Shown here: piece after piece, positions 1-6,584 of the stretch
Position numbering within the stretch: the first letter of the stretch is position 1
Layout of the letters: each line of letters starts with the position of its first letter
Assembly: GCF_900116645.1 (NCBI RefSeq)
Contig: NZ_FPBO01000016.1
Span: 1 to 64,000 of the forward strand
Direction: 5' to 3'
Length of the DNA: 64,000 nucleotides
From: Pseudoduganella namucuonensis
GTDB taxonomy: Bacteria > Pseudomonadota > Gammaproteobacteria > Burkholderiales > Burkholderiaceae_D
Program-made: the position numbers and the translations under genes
The notes under the pieces: model-generated
What the model was told of the DNA's origin: nothing
The model's input: the letters and a program-made list of their open reading frames with translations, nothing else
Databases searched by the model: none

Positions 1-285
1 GCCGTTGAAGTGGCGCAGCGTGCCGTCGTCGCGCACCAGCGAGACCGTCACCATCCGCGCCATCATGGCCTTGAGCGGGATGCGCGCGTCGTCCGACAGC
101 ACGCCGACCTCGAAGCGGAAGTCACGCGACATCGATTCCTCCGCGTCCAGCGTGTCGACCAGCATGACCGTCCCTTTAGGGCCGTCTCCCCGCGGGAAGG
201 CCATGCGCAGCAGCCGGTTGCCCTGGCTCTCCAGGCCCAGGATGGATAGCGCCTCCAAGCCGGTGATCGTCCTGCCTGCGTCCAT
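1..285 (-). CDS. vgrG: VgrG-like type VI secretion spike protein, N-terminal 95 residues only
   Basis: Partial gene: it starts with ATG at 285 and runs off the left edge. The visible residues match the start of the VgrG gp27-like domain as found in Oxalobacteraceae, with a leader LESQGNRLLRMAFPRGDGP, then a strand-rich segment around SMSRDFRFEVGVLSDDARI and the stretch MMARMVTVSLVRDDGT leading into HFNG. VgrG trimers form the puncturing tip of the type VI secretion tube and often carry C-terminal effector domains, which lie outside this window. No other T6SS gene is visible, so this may be an orphan vgrG island. The family is recognised by eye from about 95 residues; the remainder and any effector domain are unknown. 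Confidence 0.75.
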   Translation of the reverse strand, partial: MDAGRTITGLEALSILGLESQGNRLLRMAFPRGDGPKGTVMLVDTLDAEESMSRDFRFEVGVLSDDARIPLKAMMARMVTVSLVRDDGTLRHFNG

Positions 286-552
286 GGCTGCCCCCTTGGA
301 TTCCGTACAGCAAATCGTATCGAGTGCCCATTATTGAGGTTTTGCACGCTGGCAAGTTGCGTCGAATCAACAAGCAGCACCGGGCGGCGCTGTGCGCGGA
401 ACCGCCGGCAACGCGGCGGCCCGCACGCTGGAGGCGCAAGGTTGGGCGCGAAGGCGCGGGCGCAGGTGGGGAGCCTGCGCGGGGACGGCGAGATAACGAC
501 TTCCGCCGCTTAACTTGACGGCATTGGGGAGCGCCGCCGTGTTGCGCCGGCG
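286..552. other. Non-coding gap between vgrG and the small signalling-operon gene
   Basis: The 267-base stretch shows no convincing gene on either strand; short open frames here have the composition of chance ORFs. It should hold the promoter of vgrG (minus strand, near 300-360, where the DNA is locally AT-richer) and the end of the minus-strand operon beginning at 3239. No T-rich terminator hairpin was seen. Confidence 0.4.
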
Positions 553-765
553 TCAGGCCAGCCGCTGTATGCGGATCGCCTCGATCTGCCCGTCCTTCCG
601 CTGCACCTTCACTATCTGGATCAATTCCTCGTCCGCCAGCGCCTTGGCGCTGTCGTACGCCGACTGGAAACTCTCGATGGTGTCGCCCTTGGCCGCCACC
701 GGCCGTATCCAGGCCGCCGCGCCAACCTTCATTTTATCGTAGACCTCTTTCGCGATATCGCGCAT
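553..765 (-). CDS. Small conserved-looking hypothetical protein (70 aa), last gene of the kinase/receiver operon
   Basis: Function not recognised. The start at 765 is chosen because the strong ribosome site AGGAGGG lies about six bases upstream; an upstream ATG would add 13 residues overlapping that site. The 70-residue product begins MRDIAKEVYDKMKVGAAAWI and is soluble, with alternating charged and hydrophobic residues and no signal peptide, cysteine or membrane segment. It lies 39 bases after the stop of the receiver-TPR gene on the same strand, so it is probably co-transcribed with it and the small kinase. It may be a partner of the receiver protein, but nothing in the sequence proves that. 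Confidence 0.6.
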   Translation of the reverse strand: MRDIAKEVYDKMKVGAAAWIRPVAAKGDTIESFQSAYDSAKALADEELIQIVKVQRKDGQIEAIRIQRLA

Positions 766-804
766 GTGTCGCCCTCCTTTTTGTGATTTTAAAAACGACA
801 TCAA

Positions 805-2517
805 CTACTCTTCGGTGTCAGCCTCGGCCTCGTCTTCGTCCTCGTTGTTGCCTTCCGCCTCGTCGTGCGCATGGCGCGACGGCATCAGCATGGCCAGCTG
901 TTCGATCAGTTGAGCGAACCGTTGCTGGCCCGGCGCAATGCGGTCCACGTGCATCAGGACCCCATTGGCCTCGTCCATCAGCGGCTGGGAAAAGCCGTTC
1001 TTCTGCATGAACGAAATCAGTATCTGCGCCGAGTTGAAAAGGATGCGCATATTGTTCGGCAGCGCCTCGCGCGCCGTGCGCATCCAGTCCACCGCCTCGG
1101 ACAGCTTGCCGGTCTTCCACAGCAGCACGCCCTTGTTCATCATGTCGGCCGCCTCCTTGCGCGAGGACTGGATCAGCTCCGCGCCCTCCTCGCTCATGCG
1201 CGCCTTGTCGAAGATGCCCTGCACCTCCTCCAGCAGCACCATGTTGTCGTGGTTGTTGCGGATCACGTAGCACAGCAGCTCCACCGGCGCGTCCTTGACG
1301 CCGACCGCGAACAGCAGCGTCGCCATCTCCATGCAGGTGGGCGTGTCGGGCCGCTCGGGGTCGTCGTTCAGCATTTCCTCCAGCTCGTCGCCGGACTTGC
1401 GCGCGCGCCGGTAGTCGCCGCTCTCGTGGTAGACCAGGCCCTCGGTGATCTTCGAGCGCAGCTGCACCATTTCGCCGGTGAACTCGCGCTGCGCGATGGT
1501 CAGCACCTGCAAGGCCTCCTTCGGATCGTTCTTCTGCCCGCACACGCGGGCCAGGCCGAAATAGGCGTCCACCGTCTTGAGCACCGAGTACTCGCCGATC
1601 TGGATGCACTTGCGGAAGGCGCGCTCGGCCAGCGGGATGTTGCCCAGCTTGAGCGCCATGTTGCCCAGGTTGCGCTGGCGCGTGACCGAGTTGGGCGACA
1701 GCTTGGCCGCCTTCTCCAGCACGTCGCAGGCCTCCTCCAGCTTGCCCATCAGCTGGTAGGCGTTGGCCAGCTGGTCGTAGGCGTCGATGTAGAAGCGGTT
1801 CTCGCCGATCACGCCCTGGAACATCTGGCGCGCCGTCTCGTGGTCGCCGTTGTTCATGCGGATCTTGGCCAAGCCGGTGCGGGCCCAGTTGTATTCGCGC
1901 TCGTCCAGCACCCGCTCGTAGACCTTGCGCGCCTTTTCCGGCTCGCCGGCCTTCAGCAGCAGCGTGGCCTTCATGCGCAGCAGGTCCACCTCGTGCAGCT
2001 TGTTGACGGCGATCTGCTCGTCGCACAGGCGCGCCGCGCGCAGGTAGTCCTTCTCCATGAAGGCCTGGTCGATCTCGGCGAAGATCTGCTTCTTCTGCCA
2101 CGCGCGGTTCAGGCGCGTGAGCAGCACGCCCTCGGTGATCGGCTTGATGATGTAGGCGTCCGGCTGGTGCTCGGCGGCGCCCATCACGGACTCCACGCTC
2201 TTCTCGGCCGACACCATCAGCCACACGCTGCTGGGCGTGAGCAGGTTGCGGATGCGGCATTCCTCCAGCACCTGCTGGCCGTTCTTGCCCTCGCCCAGGT
2301 TGTAGTCGCACAGCACCACGTCGTACTGGGTCTTGCCCAGCATGATCATGGCCTCGCCGCCGCTGGCGGCCTGGTCGAAGTGCTTGGCGCCGATGTTGCG
2401 CAGCGTCTCGCGCAGCAGCTGGCGGATGCCGACGAAGTCGTCGACGATCAGGTAGCGCTTCTCGGTCCAGTCGATGGCGGCGACTTCGACGGCGGCGGGC
2501 TTGGCGAACATCTGCAT
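805..2517 (-). CDS. Response regulator with N-terminal receiver and C-terminal TPR array
   Basis: A 570-residue cytoplasmic protein. Residues about 20-140 form a CheY-like receiver: acidic pair D26/D27 in YLIVDDF, phospho-acceptor D71 in VVLCDYNLG, and the conserved lysine in AYIIKPI near residue 125. Residues about 150-490 are helical repeats of TPR type (for example LAKIRMNNGDHETARQMF and LGNMALKLGNIPLAERAF). The tail is very acidic. There is no DNA-binding or enzymatic output domain, so the output is likely protein-protein contact through the TPRs. The gene starts eight bases after the stop of the small histidine kinase, giving a two-gene phosphorelay followed by the 70-residue protein. 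Similar receiver-TPR proteins are known in Pseudomonas and Burkholderiales, but the target here is unknown. Confidence 0.85.
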   Translation of the reverse strand: MQMFAKPAAVEVAAIDWTEKRYLIVDDFVGIRQLLRETLRNIGAKHFDQAASGGEAMIMLGKTQYDVVLCDYNLGEGKNGQQVLEECRIRNLLTPSSVWLMVSAEKSVESVMGAAEHQPDAYIIKPITEGVLLTRLNRAWQKKQIFAEIDQAFMEKDYLRAARLCDEQIAVNKLHEVDLLRMKATLLLKAGEPEKARKVYERVLDEREYNWARTGLAKIRMNNGDHETARQMFQGVIGENRFYIDAYDQLANAYQLMGKLEEACDVLEKAAKLSPNSVTRQRNLGNMALKLGNIPLAERAFRKCIQIGEYSVLKTVDAYFGLARVCGQKNDPKEALQVLTIAQREFTGEMVQLRSKITEGLVYHESGDYRRARKSGDELEEMLNDDPERPDTPTCMEMATLLFAVGVKDAPVELLCYVIRNNHDNMVLLEEVQGIFDKARMSEEGAELIQSSRKEAADMMNKGVLLWKTGKLSEAVDWMRTAREALPNNMRILFNSAQILISFMQKNGFSQPLMDEANGVLMHVDRIAPGQQRFAQLIEQLAMLMPSRHAHDEAEGNNEDEDEAEADTEE

Positions 2518-2525
2518 GCCGCGCC

Positions 2526-3239
2526 TCAGGGCAAAGTCAGCACGAAGCAGCCGCCGCCCAGCGGGCCGCCGTTTTCCAGCCGGATCGCGCCGCCGCGCTG
2601 GCGGTGCTTGTGCATTTTCGCCACTTCGCTGGCGAAATACAGGCCCAGGCCGCTGCTGTTGGTCATGAAGTCGACGCCGCTGGTGGCGCCGTTCATGGCC
2701 GACACGCCGGCCTGCACCATCGCCTCCGGGAAGCCGGCGCCGTTGTCCTCGACCCGCACCTCCAGGTAGCCGTCCTTTTCCGCCACGGCGACGCGTATCG
2801 TGTCGTGCGTGTAGCGCACCGCGTTGTTGATCGCGTGCGCCAGCATGCCGATGATCAGGTCCTCGTCGAAGGTCCAGATCAGGTCGTCGGAGAACTCGGT
2901 TTGCAGCGTGATGCCCTTGGAGGCCAGCAGCACCTTCGACTGGCCGGCCACCTGCTGCACCAGCTCGGAGACGCGCTGCGGATGGGGGTCGAAGGGATAG
3001 GACGGCTTGCCGACCTGCTTGTACAGGGCCAGCAACTGCATCAGGTTGTCGTTGAGGCGCTTGGTCTGGTACAGCATCTGCGCCATGCGCGGATAAGCGG
3101 GGTGGTTGGCGTCCTGTTCATCCGCGTTGCCCAGCAGGCTCTCCAGCGTGCCGCTGAGGACGCTGATCGAGTTCTTCATGTCATGCGCGGTCGATGCCAG
3201 GAACAGAAACAGCTCGGGTGAACCCGCTTGGTCTTCCAT
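2526..3239 (-). CDS. Soluble sensor histidine kinase, partner of the receiver-TPR protein
   Basis: A 237-residue kinase with no membrane segment. The start at 3239 (MEDQAGS) has GGAG nine bases upstream and avoids an in-frame ATG 12 codons earlier with no ribosome site. The H-box is STAHDMKNSISVL with phospho-acceptor His19, followed by a dimerisation helix. The ATPase half has N-box HAINNAVRYT, G1 VEDNGAGFP and G2 SSGLGLYFA. With almost nothing ahead of the H-box there is no sensory domain in the polypeptide, so input must come from a partner or from cytoplasmic state. It is the first gene of the operon, and eight bases separate it from the receiver-TPR gene. Confidence 0.85.
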   Translation of the reverse strand: MEDQAGSPELFLFLASTAHDMKNSISVLSGTLESLLGNADEQDANHPAYPRMAQMLYQTKRLNDNLMQLLALYKQVGKPSYPFDPHPQRVSELVQQVAGQSKVLLASKGITLQTEFSDDLIWTFDEDLIIGMLAHAINNAVRYTHDTIRVAVAEKDGYLEVRVEDNGAGFPEAMVQAGVSAMNGATSGVDFMTNSSGLGLYFASEVAKMHKHRQRGGAIRLENGGPLGGGCFVLTLP

Positions 3240-3284
3240 AGGGTGTGTCTCCACGGGGCAATAAATACCGACCATCCATTATAC

Positions 3285-5276
3285 CTATGCACGCTCTTTC
3301 CGGCGGGACTTGAGCAGGAAACGCGCGGGATCCAGCGCCGCCGCCAGCGTGGCCTCCAGCGGCGGCGGCTCGTTTTCCAGCCGCGCCGCCAGCAGCTCGG
3401 CGGCCAGCGGCGCCCAGATCAGGCCGCGCGAGGCGTAGCCCAGCAGGCAGTGCAGGCCGGGGTGGCGCGGCACGTCGCGCAGGCGCTCCACGCGGGAGGC
3501 GTGGGCGTGGTCGGGCAGCGCGCCCACCAGGGGCAGGCGGTCCGGCGCCATGCAGCGGAAGCCCACGCGGCCGGCCAGCGGCGGCTCGTCCGGCAGCGCG
3601 CCGGGCAGGATTTCCCGGGCGCGCTCGATGTTCTCGCGCTGGCTGGCGGGGCGCAGGGCCGGGTCGGTGTCGCTGTCGTAGGTGGCGCCGACGCTGGCGA
3701 CGCCCTGCACGGGCGGCGTCATGTAGGCTTCGCGGCAGACCACCAGCGGCAGGCGGGGGAATTGTCGCTCGTCCAGGTGGGTGACCTGGCCGCGCATGGT
3801 GTAGAGCGGCAGATCGGCGCTTTGCGCGATCGCGCGCGCGCCGGCGCCGTTGGCCAGGATCAGCGTGGGAGCCGAGGCCAGCAGGGCGCCGCCGGCGGTG
3901 CGCACTTGCCACAGCCCGTTGTCGCGTTCCAGCAGCAGCGCCTCGGCGTTGTAAATGCGCGTCAGTTGCGTGCCGCAAGCGTCCAGCATGGCGCGGCAGA
4001 TCGACGCCGGGTTGGCCCAGCCGCCCTGGCCGAACAGCCAGCCGCCATGGGGCGTGGGCGCGCCCAGCAGGCCGGCGGCCTCCGGCGCGTCCAGCCAGCG
4101 GACGTATTCGGGCGGGTAGTTCCAGGCCGCGACGATCTGGCGTTGCAGCTCGGCGTGGTCGGCGTCGCGGGCGAGTTGCAGGACGCCGCAGGCATGGCCG
4201 GCGATGGGCTGGGCAGGCGCGCCGCCCGGGCGGTCCGGATCGCGCGATGGGCCGGGGCCAGTTGGTTGGCCTTGGCTGGCACCCGCGTCGCCCGCGTCTC
4301 CGGCGCCGAGCGGGGCCGTCGGCAGCAGGCCGCCCAGGCTAGCCCAGTGGCGCATCGCGTACAGGTAGGCGGCGCGGCTGAGGCGCGTGGGGATGTTGTC
4401 GTCTTTCGACAGCAGTGGCATGAAGATGCCGGCGCGGTTGCCGGACGCTTCCTGCGCGGCTGCGGCGTGGCGCTCGATCAGCGTGACGCGCCAGCCGCGC
4501 GCGGCCAGACGCTCGCACGCGGCCGATCCCGCCATGCCGGCGCCGATGACGATGGCCTCCCTAAGCGGCTCCGGCGCGCGGGGCGGCTGCGGCTTGCGGC
4601 TGGTGAAGATGGCGTTGACCTCGTGCGCGCCGGGCTGAATCGCGGACGCAAGCGTGGCCGCAGGCGAGGACGCGGGCGTGGCCGCAGGTGTGGACGCGGA
4701 CGTGGCCGTCGGCGTCGGCGTCGGCATGGGCGTGGCCGTCGGCGTCGGCGTTGGCGTTGGCGTTGGCGTTGGCGTTGGCGTCGGCGTCGGCGTCGGCGTT
4801 GGCGTTGGCGTTGGCGTTGGCGTTGGCGTTGGCGCGGCCGAGGTTGGAGGCTGCCACTCGAAACCGGCGGAACGCAGCGCTTTCAAATCCGCCTCGGACG
4901 CGCCGAGCAGCCGCAAGGTGGCGCCGGGCAGCGCCAGCTTCGCGAGCGCGCGCATGGGCGCGATGGGCCGCGGCAGATGGAAGGCGTCCACCCGCGCCTC
5001 AATCTGCGGCAGGGTCTCCTCGATGTCGCCCACCAGCAGATCCAGGGTGACGCGCCCATCGTCCAGCGCCAGACGGTGGAAGCCGGGCACGTTGACGGGC
5101 CAGACCGCGCGCAGGCCGGCGTCGGCGATGGCGGCGGCGTCCGGCAGCGCGGGCAGCAGCGCCAGGTAGTGCAAGGCGTGCGCCTGGTCCGGGCGGGCGG
5201 TCCAGGCCGCGCGGGTGGCCAGGAAATGCCCGCCGTCGCCGAAGGCGGTGTCGAGCAGGACGAAGCGGCGCGTCAC
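3285..5276 (-). CDS. mnmC: MnmC-like tRNA modification protein with degenerate methyltransferase half and Pro-Thr linker
   Basis: In MnmC the C-terminal FAD oxidase converts cmnm5(s2)U34 of tRNA to nm5(s2)U and the N-terminal methyltransferase makes mnm5(s2)U. The GTG at 5276 overlaps the tag stop (GTGA), and residue 2 onward reads TRRFVLLDTAFGDGG. The methyltransferase part (about 1-145) is reduced: roughly the first 50 family residues are absent, the SAM loop GFGTGLN is AFGDGGH, and the DGFAPAKNP catalytic segment is replaced by HLPRPIAP. A low-complexity Pro-Thr linker follows (about 145-215). The FAD domain is intact: AIVIGAGMAGSAACERLAAR with the family motif SGNRAGIFMP. A Gly/Pro-rich insertion lies inside it. 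The oxidase is probably active and the methyltransferase probably not. A longer open frame extends to 5780, but that part is only the shadow of tag. Confidence 0.85.
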   Translation of the reverse strand: MTRRFVLLDTAFGDGGHFLATRAAWTARPDQAHALHYLALLPALPDAAAIADAGLRAVWPVNVPGFHRLALDDGRVTLDLLVGDIEETLPQIEARVDAFHLPRPIAPMRALAKLALPGATLRLLGASEADLKALRSAGFEWQPPTSAAPTPTPTPTPTPTPTPTPTPTPTPTPTPTPTPTATPMPTPTPTATSASTPAATPASSPAATLASAIQPGAHEVNAIFTSRKPQPPRAPEPLREAIVIGAGMAGSAACERLAARGWRVTLIERHAAAAQEASGNRAGIFMPLLSKDDNIPTRLSRAAYLYAMRHWASLGGLLPTAPLGAGDAGDAGASQGQPTGPGPSRDPDRPGGAPAQPIAGHACGVLQLARDADHAELQRQIVAAWNYPPEYVRWLDAPEAAGLLGAPTPHGGWLFGQGGWANPASICRAMLDACGTQLTRIYNAEALLLERDNGLWQVRTAGGALLASAPTLILANGAGARAIAQSADLPLYTMRGQVTHLDERQFPRLPLVVCREAYMTPPVQGVASVGATYDSDTDPALRPASQRENIERAREILPGALPDEPPLAGRVGFRCMAPDRLPLVGALPDHAHASRVERLRDVPRHPGLHCLLGYASRGLIWAPLAAELLAARLENEPPPLEATLAAALDPARFLLKSRRKERA
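4741..4836. repeat. Hexanucleotide tandem array (GGCGTT/GGCGTC) inside mnmC
   Basis: About sixteen consecutive six-base units GGCGTT or GGCGTC, preceded by imperfect units from about 4705. On the minus strand they encode alternating Pro-Thr, or Ala where a unit has changed. Because the unit is six bases, gain or loss of units changes the linker length without shifting frame. This is the kind of tract that mutates by replication slippage. Confidence 0.9.
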
Positions 5277-5848
5277 GGCAGCTGGCACTCGGCGTGGCGG
5301 AAGCAGGCCGCGTCGTGGTCGTTGACCATGCCGATGCCCTGCATGTAGGCGTAGACGATGGTCGAACCCACGAATTTGAAGCCGCGCTTGGCCAGGTCCT
5401 TGGAGATGCGGTCCGACAGCGCCGTCTTGGCCATGCGGTCCTCTTGGCTGGCGATGTCGTTGACGATGGGCTTGCCGTCGACGTAGTCCCACAATAGCCG
5501 GTCCAGGCTGCCACCCTCGGCGCGCAGGCGCAGATAGGCCTGCGCGTTGGTGATGGCCGCCGCCACCTTGAGCCGGTTGCGCACGATGCCGGGATTGGCC
5601 AGCAGCTCGGCCACCTTGTCCGGGCCGTAGGCGGCGATCTTCTCCGCGTCCCAGTTGTCGAAGGCGGCGCGGTATCCGTCCCGCTTGTTCAGGATGGTCT
5701 CCCAGCTCAGTCCAGCCTGCGCGCCCTCCAGGTTCAGCATCTCGAACAGGCGCAGCTCGTCGTGGCAAGGCAGGCCCCACTCCTCGTCGTGGTAGGCGAC
5801 GTAGCGCGGATTGGCGGGATTGGCCCAGTTGCAGCGGTGTATGGTCAT
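5273..5848 (-). CDS. tag: DNA-3-methyladenine glycosylase I
   Basis: Base-excision repair enzyme that removes 3-methyladenine from alkylated DNA. The 191 residues match the E. coli Tag length. The zinc-snap ligands are visible as Cys6, His20, His178 and Cys182 (HRCNW near the start, VNDHDAACF near the end). The conserved glutamate is E41 in NLEGAQAGLSW, and the C-terminal RGFKFVGSTIVYAYMQGIG is close to family consensus. The stop overlaps the GTG of mnmC by four bases, so the two genes are translationally coupled although their functions (DNA repair, tRNA modification) differ. The gene diverges from the OsmC gene starting at 5924. Confidence 0.95.
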   Translation of the reverse strand: MTIHRCNWANPANPRYVAYHDEEWGLPCHDELRLFEMLNLEGAQAGLSWETILNKRDGYRAAFDNWDAEKIAAYGPDKVAELLANPGIVRNRLKVAAAITNAQAYLRLRAEGGSLDRLLWDYVDGKPIVNDIASQEDRMAKTALSDRISKDLAKRGFKFVGSTIVYAYMQGIGMVNDHDAACFRHAECQLP

Positions 5849-5923
5849 GGCTATGCGGGAAGTGCGGCGGAGGCGAGCAGTCTACATTAAGATAGCGGCT
5901 CCAATACAGCCTGGGGGACCGTC

Positions 5924-6388
5924 ATGGAATTCGAAGCGAAACTGGAATGGCAGCGCAACGGCCAGAACTTCCTCGACCAGCGCTACAGCCGCGCGCATGA
6001 ATGGATATTCGACGGCGGCCTGCGGGTGCCGGCGTCCTCGTCGCCGCTGTCGGTGCCGCTGCCGATGTCGAACGCCGACAACGTCGACCCCGAGGAGGCG
6101 CTGGTGGCGGCCGCCTCCAGCTGCCACATGCTGTTCTTCCTGTCGCTGGCGGCCAGGCGCGGCCACGTGGTGGAAAGCTATAGCGACCACGCCATCGGCC
6201 TGCTGGAAAAAGACGGCGCCGGCCGCATGGCGATGACCAGCATCACGCTGCGCCCGGCCATCGTGTTCGCCGGCGCCGACTGGCCGGACGAGGACGAGAT
6301 CGCCGCCATCCACCACGAGGCGCACGACAAGTGCTACATCGCCAACTCCCTGAAGGCCGAGATCGCCATCGAGCCCCCCGTTTCCTGA
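5924..6388 (+). CDS. OsmC/Ohr-family thiol peroxidase-like protein
   Basis: A 154-residue cytoplasmic protein of the OsmC family, whose members reduce organic hydroperoxides with two conserved cysteines. Both are present: Cys67 in AAASSCHMLFF and Cys137 in HDKCYIANSL, spaced as in the family. The ATG at 5924 follows a GGGGA ribosome site. It is transcribed away from tag and toward the GGDEF gene, and the inverted-repeat cluster just after its stop probably ends transcription. The subgroup (OsmC, Ohr or YhfA-like) cannot be fixed by eye; the natural substrate is unknown. Confidence 0.85.
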   Translation: MEFEAKLEWQRNGQNFLDQRYSRAHEWIFDGGLRVPASSSPLSVPLPMSNADNVDPEEALVAAASSCHMLFFLSLAARRGHVVESYSDHAIGLLEKDGAGRMAMTSITLRPAIVFAGADWPDEDEIAAIHHEAHDKCYIANSLKAEIAIEPPVS

Positions 6389-6391
6389 CGC

Positions 6392-6570
6392 CAAAAAGCG
6401 CCCAGGGCTATTATTCCCACCCGGAAAAAATCGCCCAGGGCCATTTACGGCCCGCGGCGCCAGTTCCACAGCCCGCCCCCTATGGCGCGGCTAGTCCGCA
6501 CGGGGTATTGCGGCGGCAAATAGCCCTGGGCGCTTTTTGCCGCGGGGGAAAATAGGCCCTGGGCGCTTGG
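6392..6570. repeat. Four-copy inverted repeat cluster between convergent genes
   Basis: Four related elements share the core CGCCCAGGGC next to an A-run and ATT. Two face right (6392-6412 and 6424-6446) and two face left (6519-6539 and 6548-6570). The copies at 6392-6412 and 6519-6539 are perfect 21-base inverted repeats. The layout could fold as one long hairpin with a 106-base loop, or act as paired REP-like elements. It fills the gap between the OsmC gene (plus) and the GGDEF gene (minus), which suits bidirectional termination or transcript-end protection. Confidence 0.8.
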
Positions 6571-6584
6571 GGACGGGCAGGCCG

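Noticed and set aside
865-2769. A 634-codon plus-strand frame opposite the receiver-TPR gene
   Set aside because: Composition (Leu/His/Gln/Val) is that of an antisense shadow; no domain.
4700-4850. Hexamer array as a CRISPR, replication origin iterons or a transposon end
   Set aside because: Unit is six bases with no spacers, is in frame, and encodes a Pro-Thr linker in the middle of a gene.
5277-5780. N-terminal extension of MnmC giving 831 residues
   Set aside because: The extension overlaps tag in another frame and shows no MnmC similarity. The GTG overlapping the tag stop is a better start.
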